From NCBI GenBank assembly GCA_964429485.1, contig CAYSBW010000001.1, forward strand, positions 1 through 64,000: a DNA stretch of 64,000 nt. Reading direction: 5' to 3'. The notes below the pieces were generated by a model. It did no database searches. It saw nothing but the letters and a program-made list of their open reading frames with translations, and had not been told where the DNA came from. Numbering within the stretch: the stretch's first letter is position 1; each line of letters opens with the position of its first letter. Both the position numbers and the translations under genes were made by a program. Origin of the DNA: JAPLKB01 sp964429485. Its GTDB lineage: Bacteria > Desulfobacterota > Syntrophorhabdia > Syntrophorhabdales > Syntrophorhabdaceae. This document shows positions 28,047 through 37,621 of the stretch, in pieces.

Positions 28047-29837
28047 ATGAAATACTATACAATCAAAAGTAATCTGAAGATCATATTATCAATTTGTTTT
28101 ATTTTATCTATTTTTAATATGGAGATTCATGCAGAAAACTTTCCAGCTTTCAGGTCAGCAAACAGTTGCGACAATAATGTATTCCTTGCAAAAGCCGATC
28201 TTACACACCATAAGCAGGAAGTTGCAGCACGATTGCCGGCAATTAAAAGCAGCACAGTTGGAAACCCGGCCATGGAAGCTCTCAGTGTAGTTGGATTGGT
28301 TCAAAATCCTGTATGGCTAACAAAAAAGGACTTGTCGAGATTTAATCAAGCCATCCCAATCCGCACACTTCTTGAAATTGCAAGAATACAAAGGAATGCA
28401 AAAGATAAAATGTCAGCCAAAACAAAGACTGGCAGTGACAATATTGCTGAAAAAGGGAAAAACATAAAAAATAATTCGGATATTGCCATTTCAATAAAAA
28501 ATAAAGACGGGAAACAGGTTGTATTTTCACTGGACAGCATATTAGAGTGTTCTGAAGATCAGATTACAATTGTAAACCAAAAAAACAACAGACTTCCAGA
28601 CCTGGTAATAAAAAAAGGCAGCAAAAGTATATTTCCATTGAAAAATATAATATCTATTGATGTCATGCAGTTTTCAATAAATGGCGATAATGATAAAAAT
28701 TACAAATTCGAGTATATAATTCAAGGCAATAACGGCTCAAAAATGTTTCTCGATGATGTATCTGCTAAATGTAAGGTAGTAGATATACCAATTAAAAATA
28801 TGAAGGAATTGCCCCAGCAGTCCTCCAAAAATTCATACAGAGGATTCAGCCTCTATGAAGCCTTAAGCAAAACACAAATCAAAGCAGAACACACTGATAT
28901 TTTTACTGTTATTTCCATTGATGGAGAAACCGCTTCATTCTCATTATTTGAGCTTGAAAAACCCAACCCCCCGGTTATTATACAAAATAAAAAAGGTGAT
29001 CGATACAGCTATGACCTTATCGTAAAGGAAGATAAAAGCAAGGTCAGATGGATAAAGAACATAGGATTAATAAAACAGGTTGATCTGAAACAAAAACCAA
29101 TGATTTATGTGATAGGAATGGGCTGCGGAGATGCCGGTCTTCTCACAAATCAAGCCATAAGTTATATGGGCAGGGCAGATGTTTTTATATGTATGGAAAA
29201 ATATAAACATAACTTTGCAGGATATATGTCTGGCAAGCCTGTACTGTTTGATCCTTTTCTTCAGCTTCCAGCATTTTGCAGGAAGAATCATCCCGAACTG
29301 TCTGTAGAAGAATCCGAGAAAATGGCCAAAGAGGTATATAACCGGGACATGCAGATGATCAGGGATGCACTGAATTCAGGCAAGACAGTGGCTCTCCTTG
29401 AACCTGGAGACCCGGCGATTTATGGAGGATGGCGGAACTGGCTTTCACCTAATTTTTCAAGCGACAAAATTAAAATTATTCCTGGCATCAGTTCTTTCAC
29501 TGTTGGGAACGCCATACTGGGTAAATACGATATAACGGAAACTTCCCTAATTATTACCGAGCCTGAAACCATCAAGAAAGATGAATCATTGATAAAATCA
29601 GCAGCAGAGACAGATTCAACTATGGTTATATTTATGGGGATATCCAGAATAGGCAGTCTTGCGCCAATTTTCGCAAAATACTATGCTGTAGATACGCCTG
29701 TACATCTGATCTTTTATGCTGGTATAACTGGAAGTGAGATAAAAATGAAAACTACTCTCGGAAAAGTTGCAGAAGATATAGGCTCAGACAAAGAAAATTT
29801 TCTCGGTCTTATATACATTGGGAATAAACTACGTTAA
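28047..29837 (+). CDS. exported protein with C-terminal tetrapyrrole-methylase domain
   Basis: The 596-residue product begins with a signal peptide (about residues 1-29, ending IHA). Residues about 150-340 look like two diverged copies of one beta-rich unit. The second copy (RGFSLYEALSKTQIKAE, near residue 266) weakly recalls the molybdopterin-binding fold of sulfite-oxidase-type proteins. From residue 352 a complete SAM-dependent tetrapyrrole (corrin/porphyrin) methylase domain follows, with GMGCGDAGLLT and LEPGDPAIYG. Such methylases are normally cytoplasmic, because SAM is there, so a signal peptide is surprising. GGAGGTTTGA precedes the ATG. A SAM methyltransferase and a DUF364 gene follow on the same strand. 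The domain call is good, but substrate and location are unknown. Confidence 0.8.
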   Translation: MKYYTIKSNLKIILSICFILSIFNMEIHAENFPAFRSANSCDNNVFLAKADLTHHKQEVAARLPAIKSSTVGNPAMEALSVVGLVQNPVWLTKKDLSRFNQAIPIRTLLEIARIQRNAKDKMSAKTKTGSDNIAEKGKNIKNNSDIAISIKNKDGKQVVFSLDSILECSEDQITIVNQKNNRLPDLVIKKGSKSIFPLKNIISIDVMQFSINGDNDKNYKFEYIIQGNNGSKMFLDDVSAKCKVVDIPIKNMKELPQQSSKNSYRGFSLYEALSKTQIKAEHTDIFTVISIDGETASFSLFELEKPNPPVIIQNKKGDRYSYDLIVKEDKSKVRWIKNIGLIKQVDLKQKPMIYVIGMGCGDAGLLTNQAISYMGRADVFICMEKYKHNFAGYMSGKPVLFDPFLQLPAFCRKNHPELSVEESEKMAKEVYNRDMQMIRDALNSGKTVALLEPGDPAIYGGWRNWLSPNFSSDKIKIIPGISSFTVGNAILGKYDITETSLIITEPETIKKDESLIKSAAETDSTMVIFMGISRIGSLAPIFAKYYAVDTPVHLIFYAGITGSEIKMKTTLGKVAEDIGSDKENFLGLIYIGNKLR

Positions 29838-29923
29838 AATAAGAAGAAATTTACTACAGAATAAAGTTGTCTGTCTTAATTGCAGGGGCAAAGAATAATG
29901 TTTTTTGAAACGAGGATTGTCAG

Positions 29924-30763
29924 ATGAAAGAAGTCGACTGGCTGGAATTATGGAATGAGCTTGTAACAAGAAACACACTACCCGACACACAAAGGTTGGT
30001 TAAAAGATATAAGTCCCATGGAAAAAAACAAATGGAAAGACCGGACCCATTGCTCGATTTTATCATTCAATTCAGCAATGCAGATGATGATTTAATAGAT
30101 ATTGGACCTGGAAACGGGCGTTGGACAATCCCCCTGGCAAAGGTGGCAAACAAGGTAACAGCCATTGAACCTAATCCTGCCATGTTTGATATGATAAAAG
30201 AAAATATAGACAAAGCCGGTATTGGTAATGTGGAGATTCTCCAGCAAAAATGGGAAGACGCAACTCCTCCAATGCATGATGTAACAATATGTGCTCATGG
30301 TATATACAACAGTCCGGATCTGGAAGCTTTTGTTCGTAAAATGGAACATTTCTCACGCAAAAAATGTTATCTGGCTTTACGATTACCACCCGCAGAGGGT
30401 ATCATGGCAGAACTGTCCTTAAAAATATACGATTGCAGGCACGACAGCCCTGACGCAATTGTAGCCTATAATGCCCTGTATTCAATAGGGATTTATACTA
30501 ATGTCCTTATTGAAAATAATATAACGAACTGGGTCGATATAAAAGTGGAGGATGCCTTTAAAAGGGCCAAAAGACATTTAAATCTTGATGTGTCCGACAC
30601 AACTCATGACAAATTAATATACACCGTATTAAACAGCAGGTTAGTTCCCTCTGACGGCATTTATACATGGCCAGATGGCATGCGTTCAGCCCTTCTCTGG
30701 TGGATCCCCAGGCACAAGAACCGAAACATATCTGATTTCCCGGAACCGCCTGTCGGCTTATAA
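29924..30763 (+). CDS. class I SAM-dependent methyltransferase
   Basis: A 279-residue Rossmann-fold methyltransferase. Motif I is IDIGPGNGRWTIPLA (residues 58-72), followed by an acidic residue in VTAIEPNP, the usual SAM ribose contact. The C-terminal half has no hallmark that reveals the substrate. It lies 86 bases after the tetrapyrrole-methylase gene and 80 bases before the DUF364 gene, on the same strand. Related methyltransferases occur beside DUF364 genes in anaerobes, so a shared small-molecule or metal-binding product is an inference. Confidence 0.82.
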   Translation: MKEVDWLELWNELVTRNTLPDTQRLVKRYKSHGKKQMERPDPLLDFIIQFSNADDDLIDIGPGNGRWTIPLAKVANKVTAIEPNPAMFDMIKENIDKAGIGNVEILQQKWEDATPPMHDVTICAHGIYNSPDLEAFVRKMEHFSRKKCYLALRLPPAEGIMAELSLKIYDCRHDSPDAIVAYNALYSIGIYTNVLIENNITNWVDIKVEDAFKRAKRHLNLDVSDTTHDKLIYTVLNSRLVPSDGIYTWPDGMRSALLWWIPRHKNRNISDFPEPPVGL

Positions 30764-30843
30764 AGACGAAGACAGCAAGGAGAAGGTGAGATGTAATAAT
30801 GTTGCAGATGCACATGCTTATAACTTAAAGAGGAGGACATATT

Positions 30844-31692
30844 GTGAAACTCACTTATCATCCCGGCGATATCCTTAAGGAAACAATGGCAGCAATTTCA
30901 ACTGCACTGGAGAAAGATATAGAGACACTGACAGTCGAAAGAGCCGTCATCGGGCTATTCTTCACAGGCGTAAAACTTAACAACGGTGAGGGAGGAATGT
31001 GTTTCACCCCGATAAAAACCATTCCTGAAGCAGTCTGCTGCCCAAGTTCAGCGTTGGTTATGCCTGCTTCAGGAAAGCTTGGGGGGAGAAAAGTCAAGCA
31101 ATTCCTCGATGAAATGTTCACCGGCAATCCTCTGAAAAAGACCATGGGAATTGCCGTTCTGAATGCCCTCTCATCAACATACTGGAGAAAGAATCCCCCT
31201 GAAACTTACGGGATTAGTTCCGGGATTGATGTTATAGATAAAATTACAATTCCCGATAACGGTTCTGCAGTAGTTGTAGGAGCACTTGTTACAGCTATCA
31301 AAGCTCTTAAACAGAGTGGGAAACCATTCGGGATTATGGAACTTGATCCTTCAACACTCAAAAGCGATGAGATGGAATTTCTCATACCGGCTGAAAAGAC
31401 GGACGAAGTTGTATCAAGGGCTGACCTTCTAATAATAACCGGTACAACTCTTATAAATGATACACTTGAAGGTTTTCTCGAAAACCGGAAATCTGGAGCA
31501 CAGATTATACTGGTCGGTCCGACTGCAAGCATGTTGCCTGAAGCCTTTTTTGCAAGAGGTATAAACGAGATAGGCGGTGTTTCGGTTACTGATGCCGACA
31601 GAGTGCTCAATGTTATTGCCGAAGGCGGTTCCGGGTATCATTTTTTCGGCAAGGGAGCAGAGAGAACAGTAATCCATCGCCATTGCCCATAA
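30844..31692 (+). CDS. DUF4213/DUF364 putative heavy-metal-chelation protein
   Basis: This 282-residue protein has the N-terminal DUF4213 region (about 1-85) and the Rossmann-like DUF364 domain (about 120-280), with VVGALVTAIKALKQ and LIITGTTLINDTLE. The family is described as putative heavy-metal chelation, from structure and gene context rather than enzymology. The start is GTG after a strong AGGAGG site. It is third in a row after the exported tetrapyrrole methylase and the SAM methyltransferase. No metal ABC transporter is adjacent, unlike many DUF364 loci. Confidence 0.88.
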   Translation: MKLTYHPGDILKETMAAISTALEKDIETLTVERAVIGLFFTGVKLNNGEGGMCFTPIKTIPEAVCCPSSALVMPASGKLGGRKVKQFLDEMFTGNPLKKTMGIAVLNALSSTYWRKNPPETYGISSGIDVIDKITIPDNGSAVVVGALVTAIKALKQSGKPFGIMELDPSTLKSDEMEFLIPAEKTDEVVSRADLLIITGTTLINDTLEGFLENRKSGAQIILVGPTASMLPEAFFARGINEIGGVSVTDADRVLNVIAEGGSGYHFFGKGAERTVIHRHCP

Positions 31693-31749
31693 ACTGAGTC
31701 ATAAAATAAATATTATTAGAAAGAACTAAAAATCTCGGGTACTATTGCC

Positions 31750-31778
31750 TTGACATGTAATATCGTTGTTTTTATACT
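31750..31778 (+). promoter_or_regulatory. strong sigma-70-type promoter
   Basis: A perfect TTGACA and a TATACT hexamer are separated by 17 bases, 45 bases before the start codon of the TPR protein gene. The spacing and near-consensus hexamers make this the clearest promoter in the window. Confidence 0.65.
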
Positions 31779-31822
31779 CCTTTTTTATCGTAAATCACAT
31801 ATTGTCAAAAATCAGGGAGTGC

Positions 31823-33301
31823 ATGGTCATCACAAACAGCAGCTTAGCCGCAGTGATTTTTATCCTGAGCGGCGCTGTTTTTATGCCGGAAACCGCTCAT
31901 TCCGGTTGGCAGGTTTTCTATACCTGCAAGGCACAGAAGATGTTCGGATCCCACGGAAGAGGAAATTTTGCCACCCGTTCACAATGTGAAGCTTACATAA
32001 GCTCCAGTTCGGGTTTTGAGCGGATGAACTCTTACTGTTCCGGCTTTGATAACCAGCAATCAAAACCTTCAATGCAGAAGCAGCCTGGCGGAAGTCATGC
32101 CGCATCTCAGGAAAAAGAAAAAGAGCAAAAACTCCTGGAACAAAAAAAGCAGGCTGAAGCAAATCAGGAACTTATGCAGCAGAAGAAATTTGAAAACGAC
32201 AAAAAACAACTTTTAGAACAACTCAAAGGAGCAGGCGGAGGGAGTAGTCTTAATCTGAAATCGGGCAGCAGTCAGGCACCGGTCCTAAAAAGCACCCAGG
32301 GGGAGACGAAAGCATCAAGTACGGAGTGGACGGCTGAACAATGTAAAATCGCACAAAATCGTGTTGCAGCTTGTCACAATGCTCTCAAACAAGCTGCTGA
32401 GGTAGCAGGACGTTTAAACAGAGCTATAGCTGCTGACCAAAAAATAGAGGATGATAATGAAAAATTATTGCGGTATAAAAGCTTATTTTGTTTTTCTTCT
32501 AATTATGTTGACTCTTCCAACTATATCATCTTCGGACAGGTCATTCCCGAAGAAGCTCGACGGTTTATGACAAGAGGCATTGCTGCTGTTGAGATGGCCA
32601 AGTCAGTCGGGGATTATAATCTTGCAGCGTTGGAATTTGAGCAGGCAGTCAAATTGGCGCCTGAGTGGCCTGACCCTTATTACAACCTGGGGAACGTACA
32701 ATCAAAAGTGGGCGATTATACATCAGCAATAAAAAGTTTCCAGCGCTACCTGGATTTGGCGCCTAAATCTCCCGATGCAGAGAAGGTGCGGGAAGAAATT
32801 TTTAAGCTCGAATACCGTCGTGATCGCCAGAAGCTGGCTACAACTCTATCAGGCGCCTGGACCACTTCGAAGGGGCAGAAATTCACTCTGCTACTGGATG
32901 GGTTACGCCTGCAAATAAGGCGAGATGAACAACAAAGCGACGATATTCTTACTATTAAGTCTATGGGTACGCACATCGGCCCGATGACGGACGAACCGCC
33001 TATAGTTTTCTTTGGTACACTGGTCGGCGACAAAATTTCCGGGCAGTATTTACATGCAGCGGGAAAAAGTTCAGGCCACTGCGATATACCGGAACGCAAA
33101 GGCCTTTTTGAAGGTACGGTCGATGTTGCTACCGGTCAAATCCGTCTAATCTACAACCGCGTGGTATTTGAGTACGAGATGAAGTTCAAATCACTTTTTT
33201 CAGCAGAATTAATTTGCTGGAGGACCAATCAGAAAGAAACACCCGATTTCATTCTGGAACTGAAGCGTAACCCGCAATCTCCGGCCCAAAACAACAAGTA
33301 G
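31823..33301 (+). CDS. exported TPR protein with coiled-coil region
   Basis: A 492-residue protein of unknown function. I start at the ATG at 31823, which follows GGGAG and opens a signal peptide (MVITNSSLAAVIFILSGAVF, cut near TAHS). A Cys-containing segment follows, then a charged Gln/Lys-rich coiled coil (about 95-150). Next come one or two tetratricopeptide repeats (about 255-320: AALEFEQAVKLAPEWPDPYYNLGN, then YTSAIKSFQRYLDLAPKSP). The C-terminal beta-rich region is unassigned. It has its own strong promoter and lies 131 bases after the DUF364 gene. Its base composition is somewhat richer in GC than its neighbours. Confidence 0.75.
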   Translation: MVITNSSLAAVIFILSGAVFMPETAHSGWQVFYTCKAQKMFGSHGRGNFATRSQCEAYISSSSGFERMNSYCSGFDNQQSKPSMQKQPGGSHAASQEKEKEQKLLEQKKQAEANQELMQQKKFENDKKQLLEQLKGAGGGSSLNLKSGSSQAPVLKSTQGETKASSTEWTAEQCKIAQNRVAACHNALKQAAEVAGRLNRAIAADQKIEDDNEKLLRYKSLFCFSSNYVDSSNYIIFGQVIPEEARRFMTRGIAAVEMAKSVGDYNLAALEFEQAVKLAPEWPDPYYNLGNVQSKVGDYTSAIKSFQRYLDLAPKSPDAEKVREEIFKLEYRRDRQKLATTLSGAWTTSKGQKFTLLLDGLRLQIRRDEQQSDDILTIKSMGTHIGPMTDEPPIVFFGTLVGDKISGQYLHAAGKSSGHCDIPERKGLFEGTVDVATGQIRLIYNRVVFEYEMKFKSLFSAELICWRTNQKETPDFILELKRNPQSPAQNNK

Positions 33302-33348
33302 TATTTTTTCATTTGTTTTTCAAATTGAACAGTAGTAAAACCTTATAA

Positions 33349-33597
33349 ATGAAAAACATCATCGGATATATGGCAGCCTTTTGTACAACCTTTGCATTAC
33401 TTCCCCAAATTATACGTATCCTGAAACTGAAGGAAGCCAGAGACGTATCTTTATTTATGCCGCTTATGATATCCGTTGGATCAATTTTATGGCTCATATA
33501 CGGAATCATGATCAAAGAAATGCCCGTAATAGCAGCAAATGCCATAGCTCTGATCTTTTCATTAACAGCCCTCTTTACAACAATAAAATACCGATAA
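33349..33597 (+). CDS. SemiSWEET-type sugar transporter
   Basis: An 82-residue protein with three membrane helices, the half-size bacterial form of SWEET transporters, which works as a dimer. The PQ-loop motif (ALLPQIIRILKLKEARDVSL) is clear in the first helix-loop. It has no obvious regulator or sugar-metabolism neighbour. No strong ribosome-binding site precedes the ATG. The enoyl-CoA hydratase gene starts 26 bases after its stop. Confidence 0.85.
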   Translation: MKNIIGYMAAFCTTFALLPQIIRILKLKEARDVSLFMPLMISVGSILWLIYGIMIKEMPVIAANAIALIFSLTALFTTIKYR

Positions 33598-33623
33598 TTA
33601 AAAATACAGGAGATTATACAACT

Positions 33624-34412
33624 ATGGAAGAAGAACACTTGCTATACGACTGTCAGAATAAAATAGCTGTTATAACACTTAACAGACCGGAAGAAAAAAA
33701 CGCATTTAGCCATGAGATGATATCCCGCTGGGATGAATGCCTGAAAGAAGCAAAAAAAGATGACTCTGTGCAGGTTGTTGTTGTAACCGGTATGGGAGAT
33801 ACTTTCTGTTCAGGTGGAAATATAAAGGATATGGCTAATGGCAAACTTTGTTCATGGGATATGAAAAACTTCCTCTGGGAAGGTGTACATAGGATTGTCC
33901 TCACCATGGAAGATCTCGACAAGCCGGTAATTGCAGCAATAAACGGAGCAGCTATGGGAGCAGGTATGGATATGGCTATAATGTGTGATTTGAGGGTATG
34001 TTCAGACAGAGCAAAACTTGCAGAATCTTATATTATGATGGGTCTTGTACCTGGTGATGGCGGAGCCTATTTTCTGCCAAGACTTGTCAATACAGCGAAG
34101 GCTCTTGAACTTCTTCTCACGGGAGATGTGATAAACGCTACGGAAGCCCTCAATCTCGGGATTGTGAACAGAGTTGTACCCCATGAAGATCTCATGGAAG
34201 AAACAATAAAACTGGCAGAAAAAATTGCTTCAAAACCTCCCTTAGCAGTAAGGATGATGAAAAGAGCAGTATATCAGGCCCGGACAAGTACACTTAGATC
34301 TCACCTGGATTACATATCATCACAACTTTCTCTGCTTTCCGAGACTGAAGATCATCGGGAAGCTGCCCTGTCCTTTCTTGAAAAAAGAAAGCCTGTTTTT
34401 AAGGGTAGATAA
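33624..34412 (+). CDS. enoyl-CoA hydratase/isomerase family protein
   Basis: A 262-residue crotonase-fold enzyme. The oxyanion-hole and substrate motifs DTFCSGGNIKDM and AAINGAAMGAGMDMAIMCDLR are intact. The glutamate pattern around residue 140 fits a hydratase, but the exact reaction is not decidable. I start at the ATG at 33624, after AGGAG. The upstream extension in the same frame (from 33381) is read from the SemiSWEET gene in another frame and is not real. Confidence 0.9.
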   Translation: MEEEHLLYDCQNKIAVITLNRPEEKNAFSHEMISRWDECLKEAKKDDSVQVVVVTGMGDTFCSGGNIKDMANGKLCSWDMKNFLWEGVHRIVLTMEDLDKPVIAAINGAAMGAGMDMAIMCDLRVCSDRAKLAESYIMMGLVPGDGGAYFLPRLVNTAKALELLLTGDVINATEALNLGIVNRVVPHEDLMEETIKLAEKIASKPPLAVRMMKRAVYQARTSTLRSHLDYISSQLSLLSETEDHREAALSFLEKRKPVFKGR

Positions 34413-34528
34413 AGATCAGAAATGGATTGAATTATTAAAAAATCTGAATCTTTATTGACAAAAAACATCTAACATAATAGGCTGTTGACAGTTTATTCCG
34501 AAACATGTCTTTTGCCGGGTGATTGATT

Positions 34529-34548
34529 TTCAATTCACCGGAATTGAA
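34529..34548. repeat. 8-bp palindrome upstream of the DUF188 gene
   Basis: TTCAATTC and GAATTGAA flank a 4-base centre, 28 bases before the TTG start of the DUF188 gene. It could be a regulator site or a small mRNA hairpin. Confidence 0.3.
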
Positions 34549-34575
34549 TTTATAATAAGCCGAAAGGATTAAGCC

Positions 34576-35031
34576 TTGATTACAATATATGTTGACGCTG
34601 ATTCGTGTCCTGTAAAAAATGAATCAATTAAAGTTGCGAAACGCTACGGTTTAAAAATTTTATTTGTTTCCAATTCCAGAATAAAAATTCCCAAGGATGA
34701 GCTTATAGAAACAGTGATAGTTAATGACGGACTTGATGCTGCAGACAACTGGATTGTTGAACGTATCGGAAATACCGATATTGCAGTATCAGCTGATGTT
34801 CCACTGGCCTCGCGATGTCTGAAAAAAGGCGCCAGGGTGCTTGATCCCAATGGACGTGTTTTTACCGAGGAATCAATAGGGGAGGCCCTTGCTCATCGGG
34901 ATCTAATGACTTATCTCCGTGATCTGGGAACTATAACGAGCAGTCAGACTCCTCGCAAAAAAATAGATAGTTCCCGTTTCCTGCAAAGACTCGATGAGCT
35001 TGTTCAGGCAATCCTAAGAGGAAAAAAATAA
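34576..35031 (+). CDS. UPF0178 / DUF188 family protein (YaiI/YqxD-like)
   Basis: A 151-residue protein of the YaiI/YqxD family, which has a PIN/NYN-like nuclease fold and no established function. The family hallmarks IYVDADSCPVK near the N-terminus and NDGLDAADNWIVER are present. The conserved aspartates suggest metal binding. Translation starts at TTG, nine bases after an AAAGGA site. It stands alone and a hairpin follows its stop. Confidence 0.9.
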   Translation: MITIYVDADSCPVKNESIKVAKRYGLKILFVSNSRIKIPKDELIETVIVNDGLDAADNWIVERIGNTDIAVSADVPLASRCLKKGARVLDPNGRVFTEESIGEALAHRDLMTYLRDLGTITSSQTPRKKIDSSRFLQRLDELVQAILRGKK

Positions 35032-35035
35032 AAGA

Positions 35036-35094
35036 GGCCAATAAACCATTTTTTTCCATTATTTATGAAAGATGAGTCTTACAGGTTATTGGCC
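35036..35094. terminator. hairpin after the DUF188 gene
   Basis: GGCCAATAA(A)CC pairs with GGTTATTGGCC across a loop of about 36 bases, directly after the DUF188 stop. The large loop and lack of a T run make termination uncertain, but the arms are GC-containing and precise. Confidence 0.5.
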
Positions 35095-35192
35095 ATTAAA
35101 TATCTTAGACAGTGAAATATAGTGGTGAAACTCCGAAAGCTCTTTTCTTGTGTAGCGGGCAAAAGAGATCCCTATTAAAAGAAGGAGGATAA

Positions 35193-36290
35193 ATGCTGCT
35201 TTCCGATAGAATAACAAGTGTAAGACCTTCAGGCGTCAGGAAAATATTCGACCTTGCAAATAAAATGAAAAATCCGATAAACCTGAGTATAGGCGAACCT
35301 GATTTTGATATCCCTGATGCCATCAAGGAGGAAGGGATTAAATGGATACGTGCCGGATTTAATAAATACACTCCATCAGGGGGTATACCGGAGTTAAGAG
35401 AAAAACTTTTAAAACGCCTTCAAAACAGGAAGATTATATGTGATGATGTAATACTCACCGCAGGGGCAACGGGTGGATTATTACTTTCACTTATGGTTAC
35501 ACTTAATCCTGGGGATGAGGTTATTATTCCTGATCCTTACTTTGTACTATATGAATATCAAATAATGCTGCTTGGAGGAAAACCGGTTTTCATAGATACA
35601 TACCCTGATTTTACCATAAAAGAGGATTCGCTGAGACAGGCAATTACAAACAGAACCAGGATTATATTAATTAACAGTCCTAACAATCCTACCGGCAAGG
35701 TTTGTTCAAAGGAAGAGCTTGAATTAGTTGCAAAAATTGCACTGGAAAAAAATTTACTTGTATTTTCCGATGATATATATAACAAGTTTGTGTATGAAAA
35801 CAACAGTGAAAGAGTTTATGCCGGCCAATTATTCGATAAAACAATTACTATCGGAGGTTTTTCAAAAACATGGGCAATGACTGGCTGGAGACTGGGTTTT
35901 GTTGCGGGACCGAAAAAAATAATTCAGTCAATGGTAACTATGCAGCAGTATGTGTTCAGCAGCATAAATTCCTTTGCCCAGAAAGCGGCTCTTCTGGCTT
36001 TGGATTATAATACAGATTGTTTGATTCAAGATTATAAAAGAAAAAGGGATATTATCTATAATGGATTAAAAGACAAATACAGTGTGATAAAACCTGAGGG
36101 AGCTTTTTTTATTTTTCCTGCTGTTCCAGGTGGAGATGGTGATAAATTTGTGGAAGAAGCCTTGAAGAACAACCTTTTTGTTATACCCGGAAGTGTTTTT
36201 TCAAGTAGGAAGTCAAATATCCGTATTTCCTTTGCTGCCAGCGAGGAAGATTTACTTAAGGGAATAGAAATTTTGAGAAAGATGGCATGA
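35193..36290 (+). CDS. class I/II pyridoxal-phosphate aminotransferase
   Basis: A 365-residue fold-type I aminotransferase. The PLP lysine lies in GGFSKTWAMTGWRLGF, and the NSPNNPTGKV motif is present. It begins an operon with a degenerate IorA, a small ORF, iorB and iorA. The likely job is therefore to convert aromatic amino acids to aryl pyruvates, the substrates of indolepyruvate:ferredoxin oxidoreductase. That specificity is inferred from context. The ATG follows AAGGAGG. Confidence 0.9.
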   Translation: MLLSDRITSVRPSGVRKIFDLANKMKNPINLSIGEPDFDIPDAIKEEGIKWIRAGFNKYTPSGGIPELREKLLKRLQNRKIICDDVILTAGATGGLLLSLMVTLNPGDEVIIPDPYFVLYEYQIMLLGGKPVFIDTYPDFTIKEDSLRQAITNRTRIILINSPNNPTGKVCSKEELELVAKIALEKNLLVFSDDIYNKFVYENNSERVYAGQLFDKTITIGGFSKTWAMTGWRLGFVAGPKKIIQSMVTMQQYVFSSINSFAQKAALLALDYNTDCLIQDYKRKRDIIYNGLKDKYSVIKPEGAFFIFPAVPGGDGDKFVEEALKNNLFVIPGSVFSSRKSNIRISFAASEEDLLKGIEILRKMA

Positions 36291-36349
36291 AAAAAATATC
36301 CCCCTACTTCACAACAAAGCTTTCAACTGTTCTGGAGGTAATATAGAGT

Positions 36350-37621
36350 ATGCATAAAGAGGTGTGCAGATTACTGATAGATAACAGTGCACGGCTCATT
36401 TATACTGCAGACAGAACAACAGATCAGATCCTTGAGACATTTAAAAAAGAAAATTCCTCATTCTATTCTGAAATTACAATCAATGAAAAAGTGGCCTATG
36501 AGCTTGCTCTGACCGGTAGTATGGCTGCAAAAAGAACTGCCTGCATATTTTCAACGCAAGGTCTATACGAAGCTCTGGATCCTCTTATGAATTCAGCCTA
36601 CACAGGAACATCAGGCGGATTTCTCATACTTTGTCTGCAGGAAACAGAGGAAGAAGTAACACCAATCGGACTTTTTTCAAAACTGCCCGTCATAGTGGCC
36701 GAAGGGCCTGGTTCTTTATCCCGTTCCATAAAATTTGGATATGACATTTCAGAAAAATATGAAATTCCAATAATAATTCAGGTAACTCCCAACAAAGACA
36801 ATTCCCATGAATCAGAAATCAGGACTATGGATTCAGAAAGTCAAAAAATAAACAAATATGATTTTAATCCAATTGACAGCATCGCAGTAAAAAATTCAAA
36901 ATTTATTAAGAATCCTGCACGCTGGGCAGCCACACCACAATACAGATATAAGCTTCACAAAGTGCTCAACGAAAAAATAAAAAAAATACGGACAGAATTT
37001 GAACAATATGAAGGGAATATTATAAAAATCTCAGGTGGAAGAAAAGGAATTATTACTGACAAGTATTCACATGTGGAATTTTACGGAAAGGATAAAAGCA
37101 TTTTATATATTTCTACAGTTTTTCCGTTACCCTTGAGACTTGTAGATACCTTTCTCGAGCACATGGATACGGCATATATTGATGAAGGAAAGTATCCAAC
37201 AATAAAACTACAAATCAGCAACAGAAAAAAAATAGACCCAGAGAATGTCAGGAAAAATTTTGCGAAGGAAAAGTCTGAGGAAATGCTCTATGGGTTTGAG
37301 GTTATAAGGGATAGCCTTGGTAAAGCCTCTTCAATAAACATGATACACGGGATTAAAAAAATTGATCCTGACAGAAAAATCCTTGCCATCACCTTTGAAG
37401 ACGATTTTTTCCATTCAGGAATGCCTTCTTTTATAAATACCCTTTATAACGGTTCATCCTATGTACTGTTAATTATGACAAATAAAAGGGAAGAGGAAAT
37501 AATAAAAATTATGAGCGGGTTTGGATTCCATAACTTTTTTCATATAGATATGGTATCGGAAATAAAAGAATTTTATAGTAAAGATGAATTGACCGTACTT
37601 TTTTACAGAGGAATCTTATGA
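36350..37621 (+). CDS. degenerate IorA-like protein (probable pseudoenzyme)
   Basis: This 423-residue protein follows the IorA layout but is shortened. Its N-terminal pyrimidine-binding-type domain (about 1-160) keeps the glutamate of INEKVAYELA (Glu46). The C-terminal part aligns with the TPP domain of the real IorA: FEDDFFHSGMPSFINTLY against GDSTFFHSCLPPLYDAV. However, the metal-binding GDS has become FED (residues 349-351) and DNG has become TNK. The C-terminal ferredoxin domain and the CAGCPHR segment are absent. Catalysis is therefore unlikely, and a structural or regulatory subunit is the best guess. It overlaps the next small ORF by four bases. Confidence 0.78.
   Translation: MHKEVCRLLIDNSARLIYTADRTTDQILETFKKENSSFYSEITINEKVAYELALTGSMAAKRTACIFSTQGLYEALDPLMNSAYTGTSGGFLILCLQETEEEVTPIGLFSKLPVIVAEGPGSLSRSIKFGYDISEKYEIPIIIQVTPNKDNSHESEIRTMDSESQKINKYDFNPIDSIAVKNSKFIKNPARWAATPQYRYKLHKVLNEKIKKIRTEFEQYEGNIIKISGGRKGIITDKYSHVEFYGKDKSILYISTVFPLPLRLVDTFLEHMDTAYIDEGKYPTIKLQISNRKKIDPENVRKNFAKEKSEEMLYGFEVIRDSLGKASSINMIHGIKKIDPDRKILAITFEDDFFHSGMPSFINTLYNGSSYVLLIMTNKREEEIIKIMSGFGFHNFFHIDMVSEIKEFYSKDELTVLFYRGIL

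Noticed and set aside
33381..33623. Longer N-terminus for the enoyl-CoA hydratase
   Set aside because: It overlaps the SemiSWEET gene in another frame and has no crotonase similarity.
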